Translations under genes and position numbers: made by a program
The notes under the pieces: generated by a model
Databases searched by the model: none
What the model was told of the DNA's origin: nothing
Seen by the model: the letters and a program-made list of their open reading frames with translations, nothing else
DNA from: Zygnema cylindricum
Lineage: Eukaryota > Streptophyta > Zygnematophyceae > Zygnematales > Zygnemataceae
DNA length: 64,000 nucleotides
Direction of reading: 5' to 3'
Assembly (NCBI GenBank): GCA_037447655.1
Contig: JBBHKE010001552.1
Span: forward strand, 226,498-290,497
Shown: positions 53,480 to 64,000 of the stretch, piece after piece
Numbering within the stretch: the first letter of the stretch is position 1
Layout of the letters: the number at the start of each line of letters is the position of its first letter

Positions 53480-54165
53480 GTGTACCACAATTAGAGTTAA
53501 TGTTTTTTTCACCACTTAAAACATCTTTTTACAGTGCACACTTGTCCTATTTTCGAATGGAGGCAGCCAATCGGAGGTGAGAATCTTAACTTTCAATCGC
53601 AGCGGTCAGATTGACACTTGTGCACGAAGAAGTTGTGTTTTTAAGTGGCTAAAAGGACAAAAATGGGACGCTTAACTTGTTAGTTTTAAATTTATGCGAA
53701 GTTTTGAATAAAGACATTCTCAAAAAATTAACAGCCTTCATAATTTTTCTTTAATTATTCTATTTGATATTTTTTTTGTCATTTGGTGAATCCGACTGTT
53801 GGAAGTTGTTCGTACAAACTCATCCCTCTCCAGAACAAAACGAAAAACTTTTGATCTAATGGGAAAATGCCCTAGGAAGATTGCCGAATGACGACACACC
53901 GATTCGACAAGACGGCAAAAATTTGTATGGTACGCCTGTACGCTACACCGTGAATCGCTATTAGTGTTAATGTTTTTTTCACCACTTAAAACATATTTTC
54001 TCCGTGCACACTTGTCGGATTGTCGATCTGACGGTTGCGATTGAAAGTTATGATTCTCAACTTCCGATAGGCGGTCTCAAATTCAAAATCGTAGATGTGT
54101 GTACGGAGAAATAATGTTTTAAGTGGCGAAAAGGTTATCAACACTAATAGCGATACACCGTGTAG
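53480..54165. mobile_element. Two MITEs of the CTACACCG family
   Basis: The element at 53943-54165 has ~50-base inverted ends (CTACACCGTGAATCGCTATT and, inverted, CTACACGGTGTATCGCTATT). Each continues through TAGTGTT to CACCACTTAAAACAT or CGCCACTTAAAACAT. A sister copy at about 53480-53690 shares TTTTTTTCACCACTTAAAAC and GTGCACACTTGTC. These sit between PEPC and the F-box gene. Confidence 0.88.
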
Positions 54166-55330
54166 TTGACATTTTACCATACAATACGTGGAGAGCTGTC
54201 ACGCACAGAATTACAGTACGGGCTTTACTAAATTTGTCGATTAATAAAACGACGAGTACACGATACTATCTGCCTTTAACTTATCATCCAATCGAAAAAT
54301 GTCGGTGTAGAATCTTGCAACCTGATATTTTCAGCTGTGGTAATTGCGTTCGAGTGGATGACACGTGTCATAATTTTGAGGACTTTCCCTGACTCACCAG
54401 GACTTCCAGGACTTCCAAGAGCTCCAATTTACGACAAAAAACATAAATTTGGTGTCACACTTCAAACAAAGTACGGTACATTAGCTGTTATTATCAGATC
54501 CCACGTGTTACAATTTGTCTTTTGTGACAAACTTTTTGTGGTTCGCCGCACACGCCAGAGAGCAGCACAAAGGATAAAGTAAACTGTACGGATCGTAAGA
54601 TTCGAGAAAATATCTGGAGTGGCAGGACACAGTTCAAAATTATATATAGTTATTTACAATTGGGCATACGATATGGATATCGTGTGTATTTTTAGTTAAG
54701 TATCGAACAGAACCAAATAAAATATGGATTTACACGTCATCTTCGGAAGACAAGATTGGTGACACAACGGACCACGTTTGTCGTACTTAATTAAAACTAG
54801 TGACGAAGAAGTACAGTACAGCACTGTACTATTGCGTGAAATTTTACCAATAAAAATAACCAGAAAAAAATACACACATCAAATGCCATAGGCGGTAAAA
54901 TTCTTAAAATAATTACCGGGCAGAAAAATAAAGTAATTTAGAGTGCGGGCAGGTACAGAAAGTCTCGTGAACCTTTGTATACTCTGAATATTTTAGTGGG
55001 AAAACCGTTGACCCTTTTGCCACATGACGTCATAGTCATTCGTCAAACCATGACGAATGACGAATAAAGACGTAAAATTGAGGTGTGAAAGGTGAGACAC
55101 CATATTGCATGCATAAAATATTCATAAAATGCGATTTTTTTATCATGCGAACTAAATACTACAGTATGTACAGCACTGTAGTTGTACCATATGGTAAAAC
55201 CCTAAAAAAAGCCTACTTTTTACTCTCTTTTTTTTTTTTTTTTTCCTACTTCAAATCTATAGCTGCAGAGAGGTACAGATTTCTGACAGGGAATCCAGAA
55301 ACAATATCTAGTTGACAATGATTCTGGCAT
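54166..55330. other. Unassigned intergenic DNA
   Basis: No gene is recognised. Scattered ACGTGTC and GTACGGTAC words occur. A 17-base poly(T) lies near 55228. Confidence 0.5.
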
Positions 55331-55335
55331 ATTCC

Positions 55336-55560
55336 ACGTGTCAAAAAATGTACGGCTACGAGAACTGTTTTCAGTGGCGCCGATTGAACCAGAATCTTCG
55401 ATGCGAATCTCGACCACCATACACATGTTTGTCCTTTGAAAGTTTTTGAACCGCGATTATTTCGCCACGTCATAACTATGATTTTGCGACGTGGCAATAC
55501 GTGCTGTCACGTGTCATAGATGTCACGTGTGAAAAATTTCTTGTCAGTACAAAAAGCAGC
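55336..55560 (+). promoter_or_regulatory. ACGT-core cluster upstream of the F-box gene
   Basis: CCACGTGTC (55335), GCCACGTCAT, GACGTGGCAATACGTGC, TGTCACGTGTCATAG and TGTCACGTGTGAA (to ~55532) put at least six ACGT cores within 200 bases, some as perfect CACGTG palindromes. Such ABRE/G-box words are bound by plant bZIP and bHLH factors. They lie 450-650 bases before the proposed start codon. Confidence 0.5.
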
Positions 55561-55869
55561 TTAAATTCATGACATGAAAAATATAAATAAAACAAAAAGA
55601 AAGATTCTCACTCGCGTGCTAAGTGGCTGCATTTTCTCGGGCAGATTCGATGAAACAAAAAAAAAATACTTTTTAAAAACGTACATTCCACGTCTCCGCC
55701 ACTTATTATCCGCGAATGGCCACACCTGGCACATTCGCACGTGCCAAACAGGCATGTGAAATGTGAACCACGTTGCAGAATACTGATTCTAAGTTCAACT
55801 TCTTTTCATCCTTTTGTTGTCGTCCACATTTAGTCATCAAAGATACAAAAAACTGGTTTCTCCCATCAG

Positions 55870-55960
55870 ATACCCTCTCTCACCCTTTCTCTCTCTCTCC
55901 CTCTCTCCCTCTCTCTCTCTCTCCCTCCCCTCTCTCTCTCTCTCTCTCGCCACACTTTTC
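55870..55960 (+). repeat. CT-rich tract before the F-box start codon
   Basis: Nearly pure CT/CCT sequence ends about 20 bases before the ATG at 55982. It reads open (serine/leucine repeats) and extends the frame back to 55814, but is more likely 5' UTR. Confidence 0.8.
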
Positions 55961-55981
55961 TGCCTGCCTTCGCACGTGTGG

Positions 55982-57466
55982 ATGGAAGCTCTAATTGGCC
56001 GAGACCCAAGTTTTACTTCCAGCCCAATAGAAAGCCTCCCTCCCACTGTCCTCTCCTCCATCCTTACCCTCTCCGCCTCCTCCTCTCCCTCCACCCCCTT
56101 CCTATGCTCCCTCGTTCAGTTTTCCGTCGTGTCACGCGCCTTCCTCTCTGCCGTACGGACGATCCTGTCCGTACGATTTGATGACAGCAATCTTTTCGAC
56201 GCCGATTGCCATTTGGGTTCCGAAGCCGCGGCGAGAATTTCAAAAGTTTTAAATTTTCTCCCTCTCCTCACCGACATTTCTCTCTCTCTCGGAGGGTGTT
56301 CTGTCTCTCCCTCCCCTGTTTCTCTCCCTCTCCTCTCCTCCTCTCCCTCCGCCGCACCCTCGCTGAAATCGCTCCAAATTTCTTTAAAATCCGATTGCAA
56401 TTTCGATTTTAAACAGTGGGAAGCTTTGAGTTTTTTTAAATTTTTGGAAATTTTAGTCGTTCGGGCGGCTTGGGACGGAAAATTTTTGTCCGATTACGGA
56501 GAAACTGATTTTTGCGACGCTCGATTGGACTCTTTGAAAAAATTGGTTTTGGAAAATGTTCGTCTGAGAGACAAAGTTTTGGACAAAATTTTCGAACTTT
56601 GTCCGAAATTGACAAATTTCGAGTATCGACATTCGCTTAGTTTTCAACATTTGAGGAATCCCCACTTTATTTCGTCGAATTTGAAAGAAATTTACTTAGT
56701 AAATCAAAATCCTCATGTTTTTTGTACCTCATTTTGGATCGATTGCGTTACGGTGGATTGCCCTAATTTGGTAAAACTTGTCGTACATCGTACGAATGTC
56801 TTAAAGTTAAAGAATGTCTCAAAATTGCGACAAATCGAATTGATTTCGAGTTCGAATATGGTTTTGGAATACGGAGATGAGAGCGAAGTGAGAGATAAGG
56901 GAGAGAATGGAAAAGACAAATCGAGGGAAGGGGAAGATTCCGAGAAGTTTCCGAAGAAAGTGGAAACCATGGCTCTCGCATACCATTTGATTCCGAAGAA
57001 AAGTCGACAGAATTTGCTTCGGAGTAACGCGAATTTGCTTGAAAAACTTTCCCTTTATCTTCTTTTCAGCGATGCGATTCGAGAAGAAAATAACTTTAGT
57101 CAAAATGTTGAAGCTATTGACAACGAAAGTCGATCAAAAATCCCAAATTTTAGCGAATTAAAGGAACTTGAGCTCTGGTTTTGGGAACCGGATAGTTGTC
57201 CGCTGAAATTTGCGATGACAATTGTGACAAAATGTCCCAAACTGAAAAAACTTACGATCGGTTTCCGAGATTTTACTCACGCTTCTTTTTCGAGTCCGGA
57301 ATGGCAAATCGCAATACCCCATTTTTACAATTGGTGTCCAAACACTGTTCTTCTTCGGTACCACTGTTCGAGTTTCTTGAGCTCTGATTGGTCGAATCGG
57401 TGGGTAAGGAAAGATTTAAAAACCTACTTTAGTTTGCTTTTGAAATCGAAAGGGATGCTCGATTAA
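55982..57466 (+). CDS. F-box/LRR protein, intronless
   Basis: The protein has 494 residues from the ATG at 55982; an earlier ATG at 55814 is in frame but lies before a CT tract. An N-terminal F-box covers residues ~18-62 (PIESLPPTVLSSILTL, then FSVVSRAFLSAVRTI). Leucine-rich repeats follow: LKSLQISLKS, FLEILVVRAAW, LKKLVLENVRL, CPKLTNFEYR, CPNLVKLVVHRTN, LRQIELISSS, LKELELWFWE and CPKLKKLTIG. A charged insert (DKGENGKDKSREGEDSEKF) separates the LRR blocks. F-box proteins join SKP1-CUL1 ubiquitin ligases and the LRRs bind the substrate; which substrate is unknown. The lack of introns contrasts with neighbouring genes. An AATAAA lies at 57718. Confidence 0.85.
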   Translation: MEALIGRDPSFTSSPIESLPPTVLSSILTLSASSSPSTPFLCSLVQFSVVSRAFLSAVRTILSVRFDDSNLFDADCHLGSEAAARISKVLNFLPLLTDISLSLGGCSVSPSPVSLPLLSSSPSAAPSLKSLQISLKSDCNFDFKQWEALSFFKFLEILVVRAAWDGKFLSDYGETDFCDARLDSLKKLVLENVRLRDKVLDKIFELCPKLTNFEYRHSLSFQHLRNPHFISSNLKEIYLVNQNPHVFCTSFWIDCVTVDCPNLVKLVVHRTNVLKLKNVSKLRQIELISSSNMVLEYGDESEVRDKGENGKDKSREGEDSEKFPKKVETMALAYHLIPKKSRQNLLRSNANLLEKLSLYLLFSDAIREENNFSQNVEAIDNESRSKIPNFSELKELELWFWEPDSCPLKFAMTIVTKCPKLKKLTIGFRDFTHASFSSPEWQIAIPHFYNWCPNTVLLRYHCSSFLSSDWSNRWVRKDLKTYFSLLLKSKGMLD

Positions 57467-60077
57467 AAAAAAAAAAAAAAAGTGAATGTTTAATTTGATT
57501 TTGGCTTTTTCTTTTTTGTTTCTTTATTTTTTGTTTTTTTTTTTTTTTTTTTCTCCCTCGCAATTTGCTGCTTTAAGTGTTGTTGTTTTAAGATTTGCCC
57601 TTTTTTTTTTTGAAGCTTTTTTTTTGTGTGGTTTTTTTCTGTGGATTCTGTTATGGCTTTTGGTTTAGGTTCTTTTTTTTTAGTTGCTTTAGGGATAGGC
57701 TTATGAGATATTATATCAATAAATAGAGTCAGTAATTCAGTATTGTACTCATTCTATTGAATTTTTTAAACCCTAAACGCAACTTTCTTTAAACGTTACT
57801 CGGTTTTTTGCTTTAAGAATATATAGATTAGACATTTAAAGGATATTACTTAAGTTTTTTAACAGCATAAGAGAAAAAATAATAACAGTATTAGTGAAGG
57901 TAAAGTTGTTTTGTAGACTTTATAAATTAGAAATAGTGAAAAGTAACTATCCGATTGTCGTTCATTTTTTTCTTTTATAAAGATCTATTTTCACATTTTT
58001 ACTTAGCTACAGGTATTTTTATTTCCCCCCCCCGCCCCTTTTTTTTTGTTGGTTTGTTGGAATATTTTAGTTTTGATGTTTGTCTTCAAATGTCTCTTTT
58101 TTTATTATCTAAAATTCCTTTTTTTTTATTGTTGAATCCTATTTACTGCCATTGAAAATCTTGTTTGAATCTCAATGTTGAATATATATTATTTGTTTCT
58201 AATGTCAAATTCACATTTACAAAAAAGAAAAAAGAAAAAAAAAACTTAAGGGGAAATTTTTTTGTCCACGAACAGACAAAACCAACCTTAATGTGAATGA
58301 TCGGCTTGTCTCCCCAGTTTCTAGTTTTCAAAAAAAGAAAATAAAGAAGCAAAGAACAAAACAAATAACAAGAAAAAAATTGCATAGATGATAAACGCAA
58401 AATCACGTCTTCGTCGTCGTCGTCGTTTTGTCGTCTATTTTTACAATATCTATGATGTTAATTCTCCAAAACATAATATAGTGTTGAAAAACGTTACATA
58501 TGGAACCGCTTATCATAATTTCTCACAAAACAAAACATAAAAGTACTTAATTATAATTTTTCATTGGCCGGAATAATTATTTTCTACCTTTCTCTTCACT
58601 TAAACAGTAAAACAACGAAAAAGTTCCCTATCTTTATTTTTTCACCTCAATAATCTTTCCAAATTTCTATCTTTCATGTGATTTATATCATTTTTTGATT
58701 TGGTTTGAAGTTTCCCTATTGGTCGATTGTTCAATTTTTTTATTTTGTTTTTATTTTTGTTGAATAACAATTTTGTCGGTCTTTGGGCTCAAATAATTTA
58801 TTTATTTTTATTTATTTTATTTATTTTTTCCATGAATGTCTTTGGAAGAGGAGCAAATATTTTTTTTGATGGCCATTGAAAACCGGAAATTTTACGATTT
58901 TCTTTTAAGAACTTAATGAATAGAAGCCATTGAAACCAAATATAAGCTCCATTGAAAGAAAAATTGGACAAAAAAAGATTCAATGAAAATGAAATAATTT
59001 TTTTTCATTTCACCAAAGAGAAAAAAGCGAAAAAGGAGGAAGGAAAATCATGTGTTTTACACAATTTTGTAAAAAACGCATTTTCTTTAATGCCACTTTA
59101 GACACATTTTTTAAGAACATGATTTTGGACAAATACTGTTTTTAAAAAAGTTGATTATGCCCATTTATCTGACCGAAAATAAGGAAACCATTATATACCC
59201 AATTTACGATAATAACCAAAAAAATAATTAATTATGTCGCACCACATTACTACACAATTAATCGCAATTATACCCAGTGTGACAAACTGTCACATATCGG
59301 TTCTGAGCTGGTGCAATGTACCGATTGCATGTGACAAAATCGACGGAAAACATAATGTGTAATATAAATATATAAATATAATATGACATTAATTTGATGT
59401 ACATCAAGAAATTGTCCCAATGTGTACGGATGAGAAACCCTTAACCTTAAGATTGAAACCCTCATGTTGAGAGGCACGAGGGATGAGGGGGGAGGGGGGA
59501 GGTGGGAGGGGGGAGGGGGGAGGGGGGAGGGGGGAGGGGGGAGGGAGGAGGTTGAGTAGAGAGAAATGGAGAGAGGGAGGGGGAGGGCGAGACGGGGGAA
59601 GGGGAGGAGAGGAAAAGGGAGAGGAAGAAAGAGAGTAAGAGAGGGAAAGTGAGACCTCCCTCCCTCCCCTCCTCCCTGCCTTCCCCCATCCCATCCTCAG
59701 AACCTTAAAAAATAAATGTATCCGCACAATTAGGCAAACGAAAAAAAAAACCGAATGTTCGATATACATCGGTAAAAAAAAAACATTCACGCTTTGAAAA
59801 TGTATCACTAGCTCAAAGATATTACATTAAATGTAATTTATATACATTGGTACATCAAACCTCCGTTCATAAAATATGACACACGTCACTATACTAAACC
59901 CTATCCTTAAAAATGCCTACTTATTTAAAAAAACCCTAAAAAAACCTAAATAAAAACCAAAAAAACCCAATTTCTTTAATTCGGAACAATGAACAACTCA
60001 AAAAACCTTCGAAAAAACGACGATTACATTTTTTTACAAACGCAATCTAAACAAAACACAATTTCAAACGATAAAGT
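57467..60077. other. Intergenic DNA between the convergent F-box and CPBP genes
   Basis: The sequence is AT-rich with long T runs (57537-57553, 57601-57612), a TCGTCGTCGTCG run at 58409 and the G-rich array described separately. No gene is recognised. Confidence 0.6.
59485..59560 (+). repeat. (GGGGGGA)n array, G-quadruplex-prone
   Basis: About nine units of seven bases (G runs of four to six separated by A or AGGT) precede a further 100 bases of GGGAGG-type sequence to 59660. The opposite strand is C-rich. Confidence 0.92.
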
Positions 60078-61989
60078 TTATTTAAAGAAGGCTAATTTTA
60101 GAATAACTAAACCATTATACATCCCATGCACAATAATAGGAGCCCAAAGGTTTCCAGTCCATGTGTATACATACCCAAGTACACATCCTAGACCACAAAT
60201 TTGTATCAAAGTACGAATAGAAAGATTATACATGGCAAAAATTAAAGAACTTAAAAAAATAGAAAGGTGTAAATTCATTTTGTTGGCCAACGACGCAAGT
60301 AAAAATCCTCGAAATATTAACTCCTCTAAACAAGGAACGAGGAAAACAATAGTGAAAATCCCCAGTCCGTTGAGAAAATCGCTCATAATCTTGTTGTGTG
60401 TTTGAATTGCCGCATCCATCATTTCAAGCTTCAAAAATTTGAAATAGGAGAGATAGGAGACACAGCGCGGGAGAGTGGGAAGCAGAGAGAGGTAGTGAGA
60501 GGGAGAGCGAGAAGAGAGAGAGAGGGAGGGAGAGAGGGGGAGCGATAGAGAGATATGCACCAAAACCAGTGTAGATTGGAAACAGTAAAAATATTTACCC
60601 AAAAAACTGTCCCATTTTGACAAATCCTACCTGCCAGCTGTCAAAGAGCACGGTGGCGACTATCTGACAGACCACTGACGCAACGGTGGCTCCCATCACG
60701 CCAAGTGGCACCGCTAAAAACAAACCTCGCCGCCCGTACAGCGCACACAGGTCGGCTCGGAACCATTCGCCAGCTGGCAACGACGCATGCTTCGCCAGCT
60801 GGCGACCCAACAGGGAGATGGCGATTGCCAGCTGGACAATGGTGATCAACGCCATCGCCATAGCCTGCACGACACGACACGTCACGTCACATCAGACTGC
60901 GTCACAATATATTCCGCCACGTCACGTCACGTTACATCATGTCATGTCACATCACGGGCGCCACATGGCATGAAATGACATGGCTTTACATCATGTGACG
61001 TCACATCACATCATATGACGTCACGTCACGTCACATCACATCACATAACAATACGTGACGTCACGTCTTTAAGATATAAAAAAAAACATATAGAAAGTAT
61101 CTCTAAACAAGAAAATAAGTTTAGTATGGATCACAACACATTTACTTGCCCAAAATTGACATGCAACTCGTGTTGACCACAACGAACAACACTATGGGAA
61201 AAAAAAAAAAAAAAGCAAGGGTTAAATACAAGTCCCATTTCTTTTAGATGATTGAATTGCCTTAGACTTAAGAGATTATACCAACTTTTCCTTCCCCCAC
61301 TGAAATAAACGATCCATCCACACTAATAGCATTGCTGGTTTAGAATTGGCCCAATCAGAAAAATAAAAAACATGAAAAAAAGTGCTTATTTCCGCACATA
61401 ATGTATCACATTTGTACGAATTTCAATTCAAAAATTGTTAACTTACCATAGTTGGAAAGCTGCGAGATTCTACTCCGAAAATTATGGCGGCCAAGAAAAA
61501 GAGACCAAGAGCAAAACCAATATAACCAAAACTAGTTGTTAGGAACTCCGCCATTACCCACATGACGTCAGCTAAATTCCAAGGACAATTCTTGGGCAGT
61601 GCAGAAAATTTCTCATCGTCTGCCCGAATCGCGTCCGCCCCGTTTTCCTTTTCTTCGACGACAGAATCAACCATGGAAGATGGGGAATTAATAATATTTT
61701 TTTTAGAAATAAATGGGTCTGAATTTGAATCCGGATCCTGTCCAGGTTCATGGAATCCATGGCTTGATTGTACTCTAGCACGAGAGCGAAGAGATATGGA
61801 GGGAGAGGGAGAGGCGAGGAAAGAGGGGACAACGAGAGAGGATGGAGAAAAGGGAGCGTTTCTCTTTCGGAGAAAGTTTCTAAAAGGGAGGAGATGGGTG
61901 GGGGTGTGGAGAGAGGAGCGAGAGAGGGTGGGTAGAATACGGAGTGGGTGTGCATAAGAAGAGAGGGAGGAGGAGGGAAGAGAAGCCAT
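60078..61989 (-). CDS. CPBP-family (CAAX protease-like) plastid membrane protein, motif-2 His replaced by Asn; 3 exons
   Basis: Exons on the minus strand are 61989-61447, 60864-60631 and 60428-60078; all are phase 0 with GT-AG joints, giving 375 residues. The first ~75 residues (MASLPSSSLSSYAHPLRI...) are Ser/Arg-rich and non-acidic, like a chloroplast transit peptide. Hydrophobic segments follow (YIGFALGLFFLAAIIFG, MALITIVQLAIAISLLG, VMGATVASVVCQIVATVLF). Exon 3 holds the family core: motif 1 EELIFR (EExxxR), motif 3 HGMYN (HxxxN). Motif 2, normally FxxxH, reads FAMYN, so a metal-ligand histidine is absent. CPBP proteins are intramembrane proteases or non-proteolytic scaffolds; loss of this residue favours the latter. 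A start at 62052 is also open but would precede the transit peptide. Confidence 0.85.
60880..61075. repeat. Degenerate CGTCA repeat in CPBP intron 1
   Basis: About 200 bases are built from CACGTCA/CATCA/CATGTCA pentamer-like units. Four TGACGTCA palindromes lie at about 60997, 61017, 61060 and nearby. The tract begins right at the exon 2 acceptor. Confidence 0.85.
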
Positions 61990-62090
61990 GTGAAAAGAAA
62001 ATGTATGTTTGACTTTTGGCGTTTTGAAGCCGGGGCCGGCGGACGACAACACGGCGCGCCAAGAATTGTAAGTTTACATTCACTTTCAAA

Positions 62091-62120
62091 GTACGGTACG
62101 GTACAGTACAGTACGGTACA
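62091..62120. promoter_or_regulatory. Six GTAC cores at exact 5-bp spacing upstream of the CPBP gene
   Basis: GTACG, GTACG, GTACA, GTACA, GTACG and GTACA follow one another, starting 102 bases before the CPBP ATG (minus strand). GTAC is the core bound by SBP-domain transcription factors and by the related algal copper regulator. Confidence 0.55.
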
Positions 62121-62213
62121 GCGTCACATCTTGTGCAAATGGACAACCAATCATCTTTCACTTTTGTGGAAGCGCCGACGACTTTCGTACTTTTTCAGTA
62201 TTTCTTCGAAAAT

Positions 62214-62350
62214 GTAAATCGTATGCGCTTCGGCGCACAAAGTACAAGCGACTGTGTTTATGTACGGACACCGACTTTCTTCTAGTGTAAATCGTATGTG
62301 CTTTGGTTGATAAAGTACAAACGATTGTGGTTATGTACGAACACCGACAA
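62214..62350. repeat. 72-bp tandem duplication in the CPBP upstream region
   Basis: GTAAATCGTATGCGCTTCGG (62214) and GTAAATCGTATGTGCTTTGG (62286) start two copies that run through AAAGTACAARCGAYTGTG, TTATGTACGRACACCGAC. Confidence 0.92.
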
Positions 62351-62887
62351 TGGTTTCGACATTTTTATGTCAAACTCCCGCCACGTGTCGTTTTCCATTC
62401 GAAACAGGTACGCACAATTATAATTATTACGCGGATTCGGGAACCGGAGGTTAAAACAGAAAAAAATGTTAAGGTAAACCTTTTTTTTTTTTTTTGGAGA
62501 CACTTCAGAAGTACATTTTTTCAAGTACATGATTTTCGACAATGTGGTGTTAAAATTTTTTTTAATGGCCAGTCATCTGAGCTAAAATAAGGAAACCGTT
62601 ATGTACCCCATGTAAAAAACAATAAATAGCATCGCATTGATACCGGATTAATGGATGCAATCCTGGAAAAATCGAATGTGATCCCCGATTAATCAGATGC
62701 ATTCCTCGATGTAAACCTATAATGTGTAGCATCACATTGCATTAATGCCTATTTATATAATTCGCACCAATCAAAAAAACTTTTGAAAACAACAAGATCA
62801 CACTTTTTTAAAAACCCCAATTCTAAAGAAAAACAATGTTTCACAATATTTCACTATTTCACTTTTTTTTTTTTTTAGTTTAAAAAA
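62351..62887. other. Spacer between tandem CPBP genes
   Basis: No gene is recognised. AT-rich sequence with GCATCACATTGCATTAATG-like words at 62625-62750 and a poly(T) at 62860-62875; it probably includes the 3' UTR of the upstream paralogue. Confidence 0.5.
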
Positions 62888-63247
62888 TTAATGGTGTCCA
62901 TTTATTTGCGCTAGAATTAATAAACAATTATATATCCCATGTACAATAATAGGCGCCCAAAGGTTTCCGGTCCATGTGTATATAAACCCAAATATACATC
63001 CTACACTCCAAAGTTCGAACCAAGAATTAATAGAAGGATGACTAATGGCAAAAAATAAAGAACTTGAAAAAATAGAAAGGTGTAAATTCATTTTATTGGC
63101 CAATGACGTGAGTAGAAATCCTCGATACATTAACTCCTCTAAACAAGGAGAGAGGAAAAGAAAAGTCAAAATCGCCGGTCCTTCGAAAAAAATCTCGTTC
63201 GAAAAAATTACATTTTGTGTTTGAATTGCCACATCCGTTTCTCCAAC
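62888..63247 (-). CDS. CPBP-family protein, last exon of a tandem paralogue (partial)
   Basis: This 360-base minus-strand exon (119 codons plus TAA at 62888-62890) starts after TTTTTGAAG, the same acceptor context as exon 3 of the neighbouring gene. It is clearly paralogous: VAIQTQN versus AAIQTHN, LANKMNLHLSIF identical, YTWTGNLWAPIIVHG identical. All three motifs are intact: EELMYR, FFAISH and HGIYN. Upstream exons would lie beyond 64000 or in the last 750 bases, where none is seen. Confidence 0.85.
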   Translation of the reverse strand, partial: VGETDVAIQTQNVIFSNEIFFEGPAILTFLFLSPCLEELMYRGFLLTSLANKMNLHLSIFSSSLFFAISHPSINSWFELWSVGCIFGFIYTWTGNLWAPIIVHGIYNCLLILAQINGHH

Positions 63248-64000
63248 CTTCAAAAATTCGAAAGAAAGAGAGATTTTAAAGAAATGTTTTGAAGAAACGT
63301 TTTTTGAAATGAAAAAGGATTTAGGCTGACTAGCGGGAAAAAACTAACAACAAAAACAATAAAAATATCAAATAAAAACAAAATCGACAAATGAAAAGAA
63401 AAATGACAAAATGTGAAACTATTTTCTTTTCCTAAATTTTAAATGAAACTGGATTGTCTTTAGGAGTTCAGAGACAAAAAAAATAAATGTCAAGTTAAGA
63501 ATTCTAAAAGATTTTTTCCACTATAAGTGAAATCGGATACATTTATCTTCAAATTTTGTGAAAAGAAGTTAATATCCAACAAAGCTCCTACGACAGAAAA
63601 AAAGAGGAAAAGGGAAGAGATAAAAAAAGAAAAATAAATAAATTACAACAAATGTGCGACAAATGGACAAATCATCCACACCAATTAAAGTGAACAGAAC
63701 TCCTTTGTATATATATTTGCTTTGAGTTTGGTTTTAAGCAATAGTAAATAACTTCAACAAACCTTCATTAACTTTATTTTGTTTGACTTTTCAGGATTTT
63801 TTAGATTCCAGGATTGCTCGATAATTCATTTTCCATTATTGTATAATAATCTTAACCAAATGAATAAAGATATTATTAACTTCAATTTCTGTGGAGGGTT
63901 TTGGGTCACTCGTGAGTTTGAAAATGTTGCACAAAAATATGATCATGTTGTTTTTTTTTTCACTTAGGTCAGCTTATCAAGTTTTGTTGAAAAAAATGTA
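63248..64000. other. Intron or upstream region of the partial CPBP paralogue
   Basis: The sequence is AT-rich with no exon recognised on the minus strand. A short plus-strand frame at 63779-63967 has no known domain. Confidence 0.45.

Noticed and set aside
59404-59808. 134-codon proline-serine-rich minus-strand frame
   Set aside because: Direct translation of the G-rich/C-rich repeat array.

Overview
The window is nuclear DNA from a streptophyte (green plant lineage). It is probably a streptophyte alga or an early-diverging land plant, but the species cannot be named from sequence alone. The evidence is a plant-type phosphoenolpyruvate carboxylase ending in QNTG, a plant-type CYP51 (obtusifoliol 14-alpha-demethylase), plastid-targeted CPBP membrane proteins, intron-rich genes and AT-rich, CT-repeat-rich non-coding DNA. 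Gypsy retrotransposons carrying DNA methyltransferases have been described in charophytes, and one is present here.

Layout: 1-183, end of an LTR. 655-1180, fragment of an RLE-type LINE. 1590-8683, eight-exon CYP51 on the plus strand with a one-base frameshift in its last exon. 8.7-10.5 kb, simple repeats and unassigned DNA. 10.5-12.35 kb, LINE copy B (minus). 12.4-20.8 kb, a decayed Ty3/gypsy element on the minus strand (LTR, gag, protease, DNMT3-like cytosine methyltransferase, RT, RNase H, integrase, PHD-like finger). 19.7-25.7 kb, a chain of three same-orientation LTRs with internal sequence between them. 25.9-28.5 kb, LINE copy C with a tandem 5' array. 29.2-30.3 kb, LINE copy D. 32.2-34.4 kb, an ankyrin-repeat gene (minus). 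36.0-36.9 kb, a 15-bp minisatellite. 36.9-38.5 kb, LINE remnants and a 543-bp TIR element. 41.5-52.6 kb, a complete 14-exon PEPC gene (plus). 55.98-57.47 kb, an intronless F-box/LRR gene (plus). 60.08-61.99 kb, a three-exon CPBP-family gene (minus). 62.89-63.25 kb, the last exon of a tandem CPBP paralogue whose remainder lies beyond the window.

The host genes are unrelated housekeeping functions (sterol synthesis, anaplerotic carbon fixation, protein turnover, plastid membrane) and do not form a pathway. The two strongest observations are the retrotransposon that carries a C5-cytosine methyltransferase between protease and RT and a PHD-like finger at its pol C-terminus, and the PEPC introns, where exon-intron junctions (splice site plus flanking exon sequence) are repeatedly duplicated in tandem. 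A MITE superfamily with TA-type ends has inserted into introns of CYP51, the ankyrin gene and PEPC.
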